In this document: piece after piece, positions 34,928 to 46,168 of the stretch
Numbering within the stretch: the stretch's first letter is position 1
Layout: each line of letters begins with the position of its first letter
Assembly: GCA_949752735.1 (NCBI GenBank)
Contig: OX457036.1
Coordinates: 91,150,408 to 91,214,407, forward strand
Source of the DNA: Lumbricus terrestris
Taxonomy: Eukaryota > Annelida > Clitellata > Crassiclitellata > Lumbricidae
Reading direction: 5' to 3'
DNA: 64,000 nucleotides
Translations under genes and position numbers: made by a program
The notes under the pieces: model-generated
Database searches by the model: none
Seen by the model: only the letters and a program-made list of their open reading frames with translations
What the model was told of the DNA's origin: nothing

Positions 34928-35765
34928 TTGAGGAATTGTAGGTCGGTATGCTGTAAACGAGGCGACGAATGGCTGATTAATGTTGATGCCGTGATAGTGC
35001 TGTGGTTGCAGAAATCATCCGACTAGCAACGATTGGCACAGTCAGGAGGATAAGATGCAACTTACATGTATAAGTAGTCACTATTGCTAGCATGCATGCT
35101 ACGCTACACGTCTACGCTGTCTGATCCGTCTCCTTCTCTCTTTCTCTCTTTTATTGTCTTAATCCGTCTTCTGAGTTTCATTTACTCTATCCCCTCACTT
35201 CTTTGCTCCTCCCTTTCTCTTTCTCTCTCCCGTATGCCAATGCCTTCTGTCGTTATTCGCTCCGTCATTCTGTTACTTCCTCATTTCTCTTATCGCAACC
35301 CGAATATCTGTGAACGATTTCCCCGCCTTTCCCTATGCGTTCAACAGTCTGAATCACTCTCTATTTTCATGAATGAATTTAAACGCAGCTGATATCAGTT
35401 TTTTTCTCGGTGATTTATCTGGAACTGAAACCAACATCATTCTCATCATGACAACAGTTTCTTCAACGGTCCAGACATCAAGTCAACGCGGTCAAATGCA
35501 AACTCTAACGCATCCACATCTTAATCCGCCAATCTATTATCAGGACACCGACGTACCACGACGGAAGCAAAAAACATCAAGTCAAACGACGACCTCTTTG
35601 TTTGTAAACAACTGGAGAAACTTGACTATGAGAAAGTCTGAACCTCACAAGTTTTTATAAGGGGCGACGAAGATTTTATTGAGAGAAGCGAGCGAGGCAG
35701 TACTGTTGATAAAACTGATATAGCGCCAAGATATGGTATGCGCCTGACGCAAACCTTCTGCCCCG
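34928..35765 (-). repeat. Duplicated receptor unit A, 5' side
   Basis: The DNA upstream of receptor 1 is collinear with 44050-44700 upstream of receptor 2. Shared blocks include GCATGCATGCTACGCTAC, TTCTCGGTGATTTATCT, CCAATCTATT, ACCACGAC, GAAGCAAAAA and TCAAACGACGA. Common promoter or 5'UTR elements probably lie here, but no TATA box is unambiguous. Pyrimidine-rich DNA is at 35120-35230. Confidence 0.8.
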
Positions 35766-36423
35766 ACAGATGGCATTTATTCAAATCTCTCTCTACATTG
35801 GTTTTATCTCAGAGGCAGAATGCATGTGGTCTGTTCCGCATGGCAGTACTATGCGTCTCTCCTGCCTTATGCTCATGCAAAAAATTGAATTCCATACACA
35901 TGCACAATTGCATACCTCATCAGCTCATCTATGCATAGCCTACATGCACATAAATGCACACATAGGATTACGCCACGCCACGCCAAACTTATACATGCAC
36001 ATACAGACCCAAATAAATTTGTACATACACGCATTATATATACTCATGTGTGTATACAACCAAATATGCATACCCGTAATCATTGCACAGTGTCTAGAGT
36101 CTCTATAGATATCTCCAGCTAACTAGGGAGCAGTTCGTCCCCCAGAAATGACATCCCAAAGAGATATTGACAAACTGACAGTAGTTTTTAGTTTTAGTTT
36201 ACATTAGAAATATTATTGTATTATATAAACTGTTAGACTATACACCGAAATATTATCTACTATTATATTATAATCACTACCCAGGTATGTTATTATTTAG
36301 ATTATAATATATGATGCAATCATATTATAATGAGTATATATACAAGTGCACATACAAACAAATATATATTACTGATTTTATTTGTATTTATAAATACTCT
36401 TTTATGCAACTAAATTAGAAAGT
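35766..36423. other. Non-coding stretch with a degraded transposon relic
   Basis: No gene. The segment from about 36118 to 36330 (CTAGGGAGCAGTTCGTCCCC, AGAAATGACAT, then AGTAGTTTTTAGTT…ATTATCTACTATTATA) matches the left part of the 3589 element (TCTAG…CCCCCC, GACATTT, TTGGTTTTTAGTTACTG, GATATTATTTATTATTAT). It is therefore a remnant of the CAGTGTTTAATCTAG family. Confidence 0.55.
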
Positions 36424-38025
36424 CAAGAGGCAACACCAAGACCAGCGCGTTTAATGTCACGTTAACTTTGCGTTTTCTGTAGATTCAGGGATAAATTACT
36501 ATGACTTCTACAAAGATGACCATCCCCTTCCTTCATTTCATTTGTACGAAAACCTAAGAACATTGACACTTCACACATAATAGGATTGTAAACACCATAG
36601 ATTGTGTAGCTCTAAAATGAGGTCAGCCACTACGAGCATGTCAAGTGACATCGGAAGAACTTTAATCCGGGTCGTTACTGCTGCTGTGTTTCACGTAACA
36701 GCAGCAGCCATAATAATATCAAGGGCGTCAAACCGCCATAATTTTCCAATTTAAAAGCCATTAAAATGTTTAGGCCTAAGTAACAACTGTAACATGTGGC
36801 CTATGCTGGTTCTGAGAGTATAAGGTTCATGAGGACCAGATTCTGGTTATGCACTGCTATTAGGAAAACCTACAGAATTCGACCACTCGATTTTTAACAT
36901 AATTATGCACATAATTATGTAATATCAAACCAACCCTGTTCTGGTAAAATGAGACGTTGCTGACAAACGTGACCGGTGTCACAATATTCGACCCTGCTGA
37001 CCCTGCAAAGTATTTTATTTCATTGCAACTTGTCATATACAGCTTTTATAGTAAATAAGTAAAAATGAAGTAGGCCTATTATTAGTGACAACTAATATAG
37101 CGCCTCTCACACAGTATTAGAATCGCATAAAAATAGCTGAAGGGATAAGACGTTGATTTATGTGCAGTAGGGGTAGCCTAGGCCTTATTCAATTAAGTCT
37201 CCGCTGTGGGGCTCCGACGAAGACTAGGGATTGAACCGCGCCGCCCCATCGGAATTTTCACTCTGCTTTCATGTAGACCTAACCAACATTCGTTTAGGCC
37301 TATAATTTATGGTGTCAAACTTAACTTATAAAAAAGCGTTCATCAAAGAGCCGCTTCGACATCTCATCAATATGTCGCGTGCGCATGCGCTATGGGTTGA
37401 CCCGATTCTGCCCTGGATCTATTACATTCACTGAGCCTAACAGAATTGTAGATACACAACACGCCTGGCTTAAGTCTAAACCGTTTGTTAATTTTTACTT
37501 TTACAACTGCGTAAACCCAGGTCACGCGGGTTGTGTGATTACTCAGTAAATGTAGGCTAAGTTGTCTAGAGCAGAATTGGGTCAACCCATAGCGCATGCG
37601 CACGCAACATATTGATGAGATGCTGAAACGGTTTAGGCAATAGACAGACAGTAATCAGAATAATAACTGATTTCCAAAAGTCGCCAATGAAAAAGTTCCC
37701 GTACAAGCAATGAGTCCAATTAACGCATTCACATCCAAGGTTAACAGCTGCTGTTGTCATTTAATAGTAAGACTAAAGTCGACAGCAGCTGCTGCTGATG
37801 AATTGTCAACACAGCATATTATTATGGTTAGGCCTACTCCACGGACCGTCAAGTACGCCTAAACGTATACGAGTCGTAGATGACTGAAAGCGCAGCGTTC
37901 CAACGCACAGGCCACAGGCCATTAGCCTAATTGGCAATAGAGCCTCTCCACGATTGATGATGTACAGCCCAACTGCAGAGTATTCCCATCTTAACATTAT
38001 GACCAGTAGTGGTCCAAGGTTCAAG
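36424..38025. repeat. 1.6-kb dispersed repeat, most complete copy
   Basis: Its left 640 bp match 17838-19860 (without the hAT and CTG expansions) and its right 940 bp match 25440-26650, including the hairpin at 37351-37637. It carries the empty site (ACACCAAGACCAGCGCG) for the transposon at 17857. No coding region is recognised. Confidence 0.85.
37351..37637. repeat. Large imperfect hairpin, paralogue of 25958-26278
   Basis: Arms share ATCAATATGTCGCGTGCGCA, CATGCGCTATGGGTTGACCC and CAGAATTG words in inverted order around an axis near 37494. Confidence 0.88.
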
Positions 38026-38620
38026 GCATGTGTCCCGAGGGTCGCAGGTTGGGCAGCCATGGTCGATTAATTTCTATGCAACTTTCATACTTTGCTCACA
38101 AATTGTAACAGTAAAACCCAGAACGTTGGTATCTTCTGTTCTACGATGCGACGAAATGATGTAGATTAGAATAATTGTCTATAATAGCTCTAATAATAAT
38201 AATAATTGTCTATAATAGCTCGTCTTTCCATCTATTATCATAGTACTGAGCTCGTATGACCCTGTTGACAATCTAAGCGACGAAGTCCGTGTACTAAATG
38301 CTTTTTTTTAGAAGTAAGCCGACGCTACCTATAGAATAAACAGCAGATCATATTTATATTATATTATATAATATAGGATATAGAAAGACGATACAAGTCA
38401 AGATACTGTCAACATGATGGTACATGTTATAGGCCTATAACCATAACCATGAATTTTATCGTTTCCAACAAATCACCGTCGAACAGGCTTGATAAGTACA
38501 CTCATAGATCTATCTATTTACTGGCTGAGAATCAATGGGAACAGAAGACTCTAAAGGGTTGCATATAGAATCACCCATTCATATTACATAACGCGAGTGA
38601 AAGCAGACTGAGTGTATACT

Positions 38621-38995
38621 TACAGGGTGGCCCAGCATAAATGAGCCAACTATGCATAGGCTAACTCCGCGAATTTTTTTAAATTTATGCATGCTCTAAG
38701 CATCAAGTTAAAGATATTTCACTCTAGTATCAGCCGTTTGATGGTCCGGTCGATGATCACGTGGTCAAACAGTTGCTACTCTTCAAACAGACGCGACCTA
38801 CGCCCTACGGTTATCGATGTCATGAATACGGGAACGACCAGTACAATCCGGATCGAGGTCGGGACTGTTGGGCGGCCACAGCTGCGGGTTATGAAACTGG
38901 GTGTCTCCCGGGTCAGTTACTACACTACCGCGTCTACGGTCGTATGTCCGTAAACAAGGAGGACATTTTGAACACCAGCTGTAACTGAACTTCAC
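38621..38995 (-). pseudogene. Tc1/mariner transposase C-terminal relic with one TIR
   Basis: The minus strand reads NPQLWPPNSPDLDPDCT, then SRIHDIDNRR, matching the mariner-type block with the third catalytic acidic residue (WPPNSPDLNP…) and a downstream R.RIHDID region. Stops follow. The presumed 3' terminus is TACAGGGTGGCCCAGCATAA at 38621, with TA at its edge as expected for this superfamily. The 5' two-thirds and the other TIR are not seen. The plus-strand frame at 38761-38988 is a shadow. Confidence 0.75.
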
Positions 38996-40249
38996 TTCCT
39001 TTAAGCTTTTGTATGTTGGAAATTTCCATTTTTCGGCGCTGCATCTTCAAAGCTCAAACTTGACAAATTCGCCAACATTTCTAAACTTAGGATTTTAGGA
39101 GATAATATCAACGCGACTATTTTCAGCTCTCAGTTCACTTTAAATCCCGAGTTATAGACATTTTAAATGTCGACCCGTAATTAACGCGAAATTAAGACGC
39201 CATTAACGGCCATAATTATATGCATTAATATTAGTCAGAAATATAATTCTAGTTGCCAACTTACATTCTAATCCATTAACTGCAAGATGTTGCTGATTCT
39301 AGTTCTAGTTGATTAGCAATTCAGCCAATTGCACCCATCTCTGAAATCATAGAGTCCACATGACGCAGATCGATGATTTATCACAATTCAAAATTCTAGT
39401 TTTTCCCAGTGCTTTAACGATATAGCATGCATATATATAATATATTATATATATATTATATATAATATATATAAAGACTCACAGACAGATAATCATGCGA
39501 GTGTCTACTGTAGGTTAATTGTCTCTGATAAGCTAGTCATCTTCCAATGGACTATATACAAGTCTATTATGTAGTAAACTACAGTGGCATTTTTTGCTAC
39601 TGTCAAATATAGACTAGGCTTAAAATGTTGCTCGGTGTTGCTAAAACCCTCTCACATCTGACAACAAAAATTAATTGTAATGGTAGCATTTAAGATGTAA
39701 CAATAATTTGTTGACCATCTAAATCGACTTCCCAGAAAGAGCATAAAAGTAAGTCTCGCGACGTAAGCATAGAATAAGAATTGTAGCCTACTTAAATTTG
39801 ATTGCTTTAATCACTTTGCATGATGTGACAACGGTGGAGAAAATGGAACACTTATTTGGAGCTGATGGATATAATCCATTCATGAGCAGACTCTTTAGCG
39901 AATCTAGGTCGGATATTTCAGAACTTTTGATCAAACTTTCTGCGTTTTATCTTCAGAACTATTTATAAATCGTCAATTACAGTGAAAATGCCAGGTGATA
40001 TTTCCAGTTTTGGATTTGATGAAATATCACTTATGGGAGCATCACTCCATAAAAACAAATAGAAAGTAACTCGTCAGCACCAGTAAGTAAGTTCGAAAAC
40101 TAGGCTACTCAGCATCTACGATTGAGGCACGATTGAGGTTGTCCATCCGAATATGTCACAGATCAATGCGGTCCATTATGCATTATCCAGGTTTGGAACT
40201 GACACTGCCAGAGTGCGTGAGGTCAGTCCGTTCTTGTCGTTCAAGCAGA
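38996..40249. other. Non-coding stretch with a TA-rich palindrome
   Basis: No gene recognised. TATATAATATATTATATATATA at about 39430-39472 is self-complementary. The remainder is AT-rich. Confidence 0.45.
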
Positions 40250-42651
40250 CCTACTGTACACTGCTGCCAAGTTTTGCGTTAATTATATTTTGAGTCGTTA
40301 AATTGGCAACGTTTATCAGAGAATATTTATAGCTTCCTCGTCCAACTGATAACATATCTGACGTTCATTTTTTCGATCTCTGTCCATTTGCAAATAGCAT
40401 CCGATATTATAATCCTAAGATTTAAAAAAAATCCGTCAGTCATACAATCACTGAAAAAGCATATGAGAGTAGACATTAAATTTTATTAAATGAAAAGCAT
40501 CTGTAGTACAAAAGTGAGAAGCTACTTTACATGCATCAGTTTTTATATTACTTGTACAGTTTTAATACGATATAGGAAGTATCCGAACAGAATAGTCGTG
40601 TGCTCATGCTCCTGCATGCCTATAGGGGCCAGGGGGCACATGGCAAAACCTTGTGTGAGCGTCAGCGTCTTAGGAACCCTAGCTACCAGGTCTCAGTTTG
40701 TCTTTATACATTTGTCTAGTATATAATAGATCGGTCTCGTTGTCCGCTGCATCTTTCGGGGTCTCATAATGAAAGCCTGTCTGCTGCTGTCTTCCTGTCG
40801 CTGTGTCAGAGAAACTCCTTGCTTTTGAATCTGTAGAAACTCTTGGCCACTTTCGTCCTTTGGCAGATGAACTTATCAAGACTGATGACTCAGATCTCGA
40901 GGAAGGTCAATGTCAACGGATTTCTGAGAACGCATGAATAGCGCCACTCATCCTTGAACGCTGCATTCTTGAGATAATTATCAACGATTAGGCCTACTAG
41001 CGCAGTCCCATAATTATTGCGAGGTGTTGAGACTGGATTGCTGAATCAAGGTCTGTGGTCAAACCCATTTCATCAGATACTCTGCCTTTCAAACTTCCTC
41101 GTCTTCAACGAAATCCGTCGTTGACGACATTTTTAATCTAGGCATCTCCAGGACGGAAAGTTTCCCCATAAATTAATTTTCGCCAGAAATTTGATAAGAG
41201 GATAACAGTTTTAAGTTGCTATTTACATTATTGTATTACATACACTGTAATGATATATCGTGATATTATCTACTTTTACATGATTATAACGTTATTATTT
41301 TACCATTATAATATACGATAGATCACTATCATATTTTTATGAGTATAATTAGCTTAACTGTTTAATAGTTATTTAAACAAATAGGCAGCCTACAATTTTT
41401 TTACAACCAAATGCCTCATATTCATTTCTATCTATCAAATTTCCAACTGAGAAATTTCAACGTGTTTTGTTCTTTGAACAGCAAAACAACATCATTTACA
41501 GCACAAGGCCTAAAGATTTTGGTAGTTTGATAGTTCGTGTTTAGTTTGTGAACCATTTGCACCGATTTCTGCTAATTGTGTCTGATAAGCAATTTTGGAC
41601 CGTCTTGAGCAATCGAGATAAACCGGTTCCAATGCTAAAATCGTAAAAGTATAGCTTCTATAATTATTATATTCTCATATGCAGTTATTTAGCAAGACTG
41701 AATTGCTCAACTTGATACTACATAAAGAAATTATCACTATAATTAGAATTTTTTTATATTATAATTATTTTTGTTGAAATCTTGAACCACTCCTATGAGC
41801 ACTAAAATAGTAAAGCAATTGCAATAGAGTAATTCTGCCAATATGACATCTTAAATGCTACCATTACAATGTTTAAACAAAAACAGAAATTATTATTTTA
41901 AGTATACTAAATAAATGTTATTTGAGCTTTGAACCACTCCCATGAACAATAAAATAGTAAAGCAATTGCTTTCAGATAGTTCAAAGTGCTACAATTGCAA
42001 TGTGGAAATTCAAAACATTTCAGATGAGGATGGGAGGCACATTCCTTCTCGAAACCCTCACCTTCTCAGCGTTACTTGCCTCGGCGACCGTCCCCCAGAC
42101 ACTCGTTTGTCTCCTCGGAAATCTTGACTCACAGAGGGGGACGACTGCATTACAAACTGCGTAACACTCGCTCTGCCTCTCTCCCGTTTCTCTCTGTGAA
42201 ACGGATTGGAACCTCCGCTGGACATCGCTGCCGAGACATCCGCTTTGATACTGAGTACCGTAACGCTCGTGAATCAGTCGGTGCTCTGCGCTTAGCTGTA
42301 AGCTGTCACTTTGGATTAGTGGAGTTTCCTATGCGATTGACTAAAGGCGCCCACAGTTCAGCAGTCTCCAACGTTACGCAACGTAATTTAGTTTCAGTTC
42401 ATCTAAGATCATCAGTGTTGCCCTCCTCCTTTAAACAGTCTAGTCTTGGGACTGGCGCTGCAAAAGTACCAGCAATGACGAAGTTACAACGTAGGCTATA
42501 ATGTTTGTACTGTTGAAAACATCTACGCAGCTGTTCTTGGTTTGAGACACGTCATGGCCGACAACATTCAAGTCATCGCTTGTTTCGACCAGAGTCCACA
42601 CCAAAGACCGACGAAGATCCTCTTACAAGTTTCACAGACCCTTCTGGGATC
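40250..42651 (-). repeat. Duplicated receptor unit B, 3' side
   Basis: Collinear with 30730-33556. Weak matching may extend to about 40130, where a second partial copy of the flank motif lies (GGTTTGGAACTGACACTGCC). It contains the transposon insertion at 41143-42158, absent in unit A. The open frames at 42076-42501 fall in this flank and have no motif. Confidence 0.85.
41143..42158 (+). mobile_element. CAGTGTTTAATCTAG-family insertion in unit B (diverged)
   Basis: The left end TTTTTAATCTAGGCATCTCCAG and the following GGAAAGTTTCCCC match the left end of the 3589 element. AT-rich GATATATCGTGATATTATCTAC matches its next block. The right end AGAGGGGGACGACTGCATTACAAACTG matches GAGGGGGACTAGATTAAACACTG. 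The unit A flank is continuous across the equivalent point (GAAACCATCCGTAACA near 33075-33090), so the element inserted after duplication or was lost from A. Edges are approximate to a few bases. Confidence 0.7.
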
Positions 42652-44049
42652 TCAGAAATGAGTCGACGAACTTCGTTCAGCGACATTCTGTTTGTCGTCA
42701 TCGAGCGAAGTGTTCGTGGTCTTTACCGTCATCTGAGACCCGGTGACATCAACGGTTTCTGTGGTAATCGATGCACGTGACGAACTAGAGTGCGCTGGTT
42801 CGTTGACTCTACAACTTGCTCCTGAACTCATCATTGAGTAAGTGGAGCGATTGTTGTAGGAGCTGGCGAATGATTGCCGGAAACCGGTGTTCTTCAGACG
42901 CCACGGTGCGTAGCAGCATCCGAACAAGTAGTGTTTAAAGTATCGTCTGTACTCTGCGTTGAGCAGATATAGTGCAAGTGGATTGATGGCAGAATAGATG
43001 AACATCAGGCAGAATGCAACGACCTTAAAGGTCATCCATTCCACGCCCCAAACATAATTATGATGGAAATGGAAGCATATGACGTTGACGTGACGTGGCA
43101 ACCAGCAGACGATGAAGATGACGACAAACGAGAGAACGACTTTAGCGACTTTTGTTCGCGATTCCTTCTGCTTGGCCATAGCAACGCTTTCCTGACGCAT
43201 ATGTCTGAGCTTTGGTGCCCGACGCACTGGAGGGGCTGATGACGAAGCGTCGGTTTTCGTATTGGAGTTGGGTGAAAGCGACTGACGTAGGAGGACAACA
43301 GCAATGATGACGTAGAGACAGACGATGATGATTAGTGGCACGGCGAAATAGACGATGAAGCGAAATATGACTCGGAACCCCTTGTACTCTTCGCCCCATT
43401 CTTTTGGGTACAGGTTACAGAATTCAATATGTACATCGCAATGAAGACAAGGGGTGACGTGAGCTCCCACTAGATCCATGATCGCCAATCCAGCCGACAA
43501 CACCCAGATGACTACTGAGGCGATGATGACCCGAGTCAGCGACCGAGAGCTGGTGTAGGAGGCCAGTGGGAAGACGATCGCTATGAAGCGGTCGATGCTG
43601 AGAGCCGTCAGAGTAAAGACGGAAACCCCGAGGGACAGGGTCTGCATGGATTCGTTCAGCTTACAGACGGCGTTGCCAAAGTACCACTGGTCGACGGTGA
43701 AGATTATGGATGCGAACGGAACAGAGAAGAGAATGAGAATAAAGTCACCGATTGCAAGATTGACGATCAGAACGTTTGGCTTCGTGCGCATTGGTTTATT
43801 ACGCAGAACGATGAAGATCAGAATTGCGTTGCCGACGATTCCGACGACGAAGATGATAGCGAAGATGGTAGGAACGCCGAATCGAATCGTTTCCATCAAT
43901 GCCGCGTGTTCATATTCATCGTACTCTCCGTAATCTTCGTACTCTTCGTCAAACGTCAGATTATCTTGCGTTATATTCATTGGAGTTTCCGTTTCCATCA
44001 TTTCTGGAGTCATTGGAAGATCCGTGAACATATTATCATCAGTCATCAT
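42652..44049 (-). CDS. Class A peptide GPCR, bombesin/CCHamide-receptor type (receptor 2)
   Basis: Intact, intronless receptor of 465 residues from the ATG pair matching receptor 1. The open frame extends 24 codons further to a TTG, but no ATG is there. Versus receptor 1 the N-terminus is longer and more acidic, with EEYEDYGEYDEYEH (35-48), a possible tyrosine-sulfation region, and sequons at N25 and N30. TM1 is about 54-79, TM3 124-156, TM4 170-194, TM5 225-253, TM6 301-326 and TM7 337-363. Key motifs: DRF 153-155, ECL2 cysteines 201/204/211, CWLP 315-318, NPLALY 356-361, CC 378-379. ICL2 to ICL3 is almost residue-identical to receptor 1, while the N-terminus, ECL3 (HFHHNYVWGVEW) and C-tail differ. 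Those differences suggest altered ligand handling or regulation, which is an inference. Confidence 0.93.
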   Translation of the reverse strand: MMTDDNMFTDLPMTPEMMETETPMNITQDNLTFDEEYEDYGEYDEYEHAALMETIRFGVPTIFAIIFVVGIVGNAILIFIVLRNKPMRTKPNVLIVNLAIGDFILILFSVPFASIIFTVDQWYFGNAVCKLNESMQTLSLGVSVFTLTALSIDRFIAIVFPLASYTSSRSLTRVIIASVVIWVLSAGLAIMDLVGAHVTPCLHCDVHIEFCNLYPKEWGEEYKGFRVIFRFIVYFAVPLIIIVCLYVIIAVVLLRQSLSPNSNTKTDASSSAPPVRRAPKLRHMRQESVAMAKQKESRTKVAKVVLSFVVIFIVCWLPRHVNVICFHFHHNYVWGVEWMTFKVVAFCLMFIYSAINPLALYLLNAEYRRYFKHYLFGCCYAPWRLKNTGFRQSFASSYNNRSTYSMMSSGASCRVNEPAHSSSSRASITTETVDVTGSQMTVKTTNTSLDDDKQNVAERSSSTHF

Positions 44050-44700
44050 TCGAGGAGTGTTAAGTCGGTCTGTTGTAAAAGTAGAGACGAATGGAGGCTT
44101 GTTGTTGATGTGATGATGCAACGACTGTAGAAACTATGCGACTGACAACGATTACTCTCTGGCACTGTCAGGAAGACAAGATACGACTTATGAAGAGGAA
44201 CTACATTGTATAGAGGAGCGCGCATGCATGCTACGCTACTCCCCTACGCTGTAATTAACACGCTCGCTCGCAATCACTCACTCACAAAAGTCTGATTGAC
44301 TCTCAAGGACTCTTGTAGAATTTTAATTCAACTGAAATCACTGTTCTTCTCGGTGATTTATCTTGAACCAATATCATTCTCCTCATAACAACAGTTCTTC
44401 TATCGTCCAAACATCGGGTCGATGCGGACAGAAGCGCTCTCCAACACAGCCACGTCTCAATTCGCCAATCTATTCTCAGAACACAGTGCGACCACGACAG
44501 AAGCAAAAACATCAAATCAAACGACGATCTCTTTGGTTGTAAACTGGAGAATCTTGACTCTGAAAAGTCTGAAAGGTTTTTAATGAGGGGCGACGGAGAT
44601 TTTATTAAGATTGAGGCTGCTAATAAAACAGATATAGGCATATAATACCCGCCAAGATACGCCTCACATAAATCGTCTGCCTCATATATTATCTTCTCTA
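44050..44700 (-). repeat. Duplicated receptor unit B, 5' side
   Basis: Collinear with 34928-35765. Contains the shared GCATGCATGCTACGCTAC block near 44223 and TTCTCGGTGATTTATCT near 44346. Probable promoter/5'UTR region of receptor 2. Confidence 0.8.
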
Positions 44701-44793
44701 CATGGTTTTATGATTATCTCACGAGAGAATAACTATATTTTGCCCTGCATGCCCTTCCCTTGGCCGACATAACACTGAATACCGTACATTGAC

Positions 44794-44796
<3 letters not shown>

Positions 44797-44861
<65 letters not shown>
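44797..44861. repeat. (CA)n microsatellite
   Basis: About 32 CA units upstream of receptor 2. Cys-Val periodic frames across it are artefacts. Confidence 0.97.
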
Positions 44862-45040
44862 AATGCACACAAACGCCTGCATACACATAAAGAGAGAAAT
44901 ATATACAAGCAGCCATATACTCATGTATGCATGCATGCATATGCATACTTTTGCATAGTGTAAACCCATTGTTAAAAAACGCATATTAAGCTAATGCACA
45001 CGCAGCTCATTATTTTTGTGAGGTACCGGGTACTCACACA

Positions 45041-45042
<2 letters not shown>

Positions 45043-45079
<37 letters not shown>

Positions 45080-45101
45080 ACACACACACACACACACACA
45101 G
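45043..45101. repeat. (CA)n microsatellite with CG start
   Basis: ACACGCGCGCGCACACAC followed by CA repeat with one AA interruption. Confidence 0.95.
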
Positions 45102-45678
45102 TGTTCACATAATTATGTAGGCCTACCCCTTTCTTTCTGTGCATGGGTTCATCACCTGTCGGTGTTGATCGCATGTCTCACTCTCTAACAGTTACTTGTC
45201 AAGCCGAACTCAATTTAAACGGGGCTGGAAACGCGACCCTGGTTTATGTCCGGGGCGACCCACCGTGCAATCGATTTCTCTCATCTTTTTGCTTTGTAAC
45301 CGCCGCTGTTATCTATACCGTACCAACCAACCTTTCTCCTTATCCAGACTTGTGTCTGGTGCAAGTTACCATTTGACGGAGATACATAGCCTACATAATT
45401 ATATACATGCTTGACATTGTTTGTACATGCATTATGCAGTCTATTACCATTTACCCATACTTTACATATAATTATATAATATCTATAGGGCATACGTAGC
45501 AAAAATTTATTATAGGCTAAAACTACGGGCGGCAACGCACTCATGCACGTGTACGCTATAAGTTAAGTGCATGAATAGAAGCTGATAGTCAGATATAGCC
45601 TTATTAAGTGTTATGGATAGACAAGCAGATAGCTAGGAACGCATACACTTACATTCTTGCATACATCATGGAATAAGC
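45102..45678. other. Non-coding stretch, nothing recognised
   Basis: Short frames at 45143-45414 on both strands carry no motif. AT-rich DNA follows. Confidence 0.4.
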
Positions 45679-46035
45679 ATAGGCGGAAACTTCGTCCAGG
45701 AGTTGGGAGACGAAAGGGTGACCAAAGGGCGATCGGCGAGGCGCGAAACGCCGGGAGAGGGCGGGGTTTGGGTTGGGTTTGGGAGGGGATGTACTCCTCC
45801 CTAACATCGATTTATTTAAATTTCCACACTGCATTTTGTAGCATTTTGGGCTGTCATTTTATCCAGATTTCTAATAATTTCATTGCTGAAAGACATGGTT
45901 AAGACTTCAATTAATGTCCCTTTCATCATTAATAAATTTTGGGGACATAAGCATCTCCGTTCCCCCGCCCAACACAAACTTTGTGGAATACTGTCCCCTT
46001 TCTCTCCTTAGGTCTCCGCCCATGGATTAAGTGAA
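45679..46035. mobile_element. GC-palindrome repeat-family relic
   Basis: It starts CATAGGCGGAAAC and ends GTCTCCGCCCATGG, a weak inverted pair. The order GAAAGGGTGACC, GGCGAGGCGCGAAACGCC, GGGAGGGGATG, TTTCCACACTGCATTTTGTAGC, TGGTTAAGACTTCAAT, GGCATCTCCG-like matches the degenerate tail of copy 2 at 10700-11770 and the relics at 48310 and 53216. Confidence 0.55.
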
Positions 46036-46168
46036 GCACGTACAATCGTACACGCAAAGGCGAAAGTTAGCCAAAGCATATTATAAGCTACCGTACACGA
46101 TGTAAGCGCATCCGGGATAGCCTACTGTCTGTCGAGTTGCGTGTACCGCTCCTTTGTACCCGTGCAGC

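Noticed and set aside
38761..38988. Plus-strand 75-codon frame at the mariner relic
   Set aside because: The minus strand carries the recognisable transposase motif (WPPNSPDL); the plus frame is its shadow.
44050..44121. Receptor 2 starting 24 codons earlier at 44121, and receptor 3 at 58497
   Set aside because: Both upstream starts are TTG. The first ATG is the position aligned across all three receptors, so I used that.
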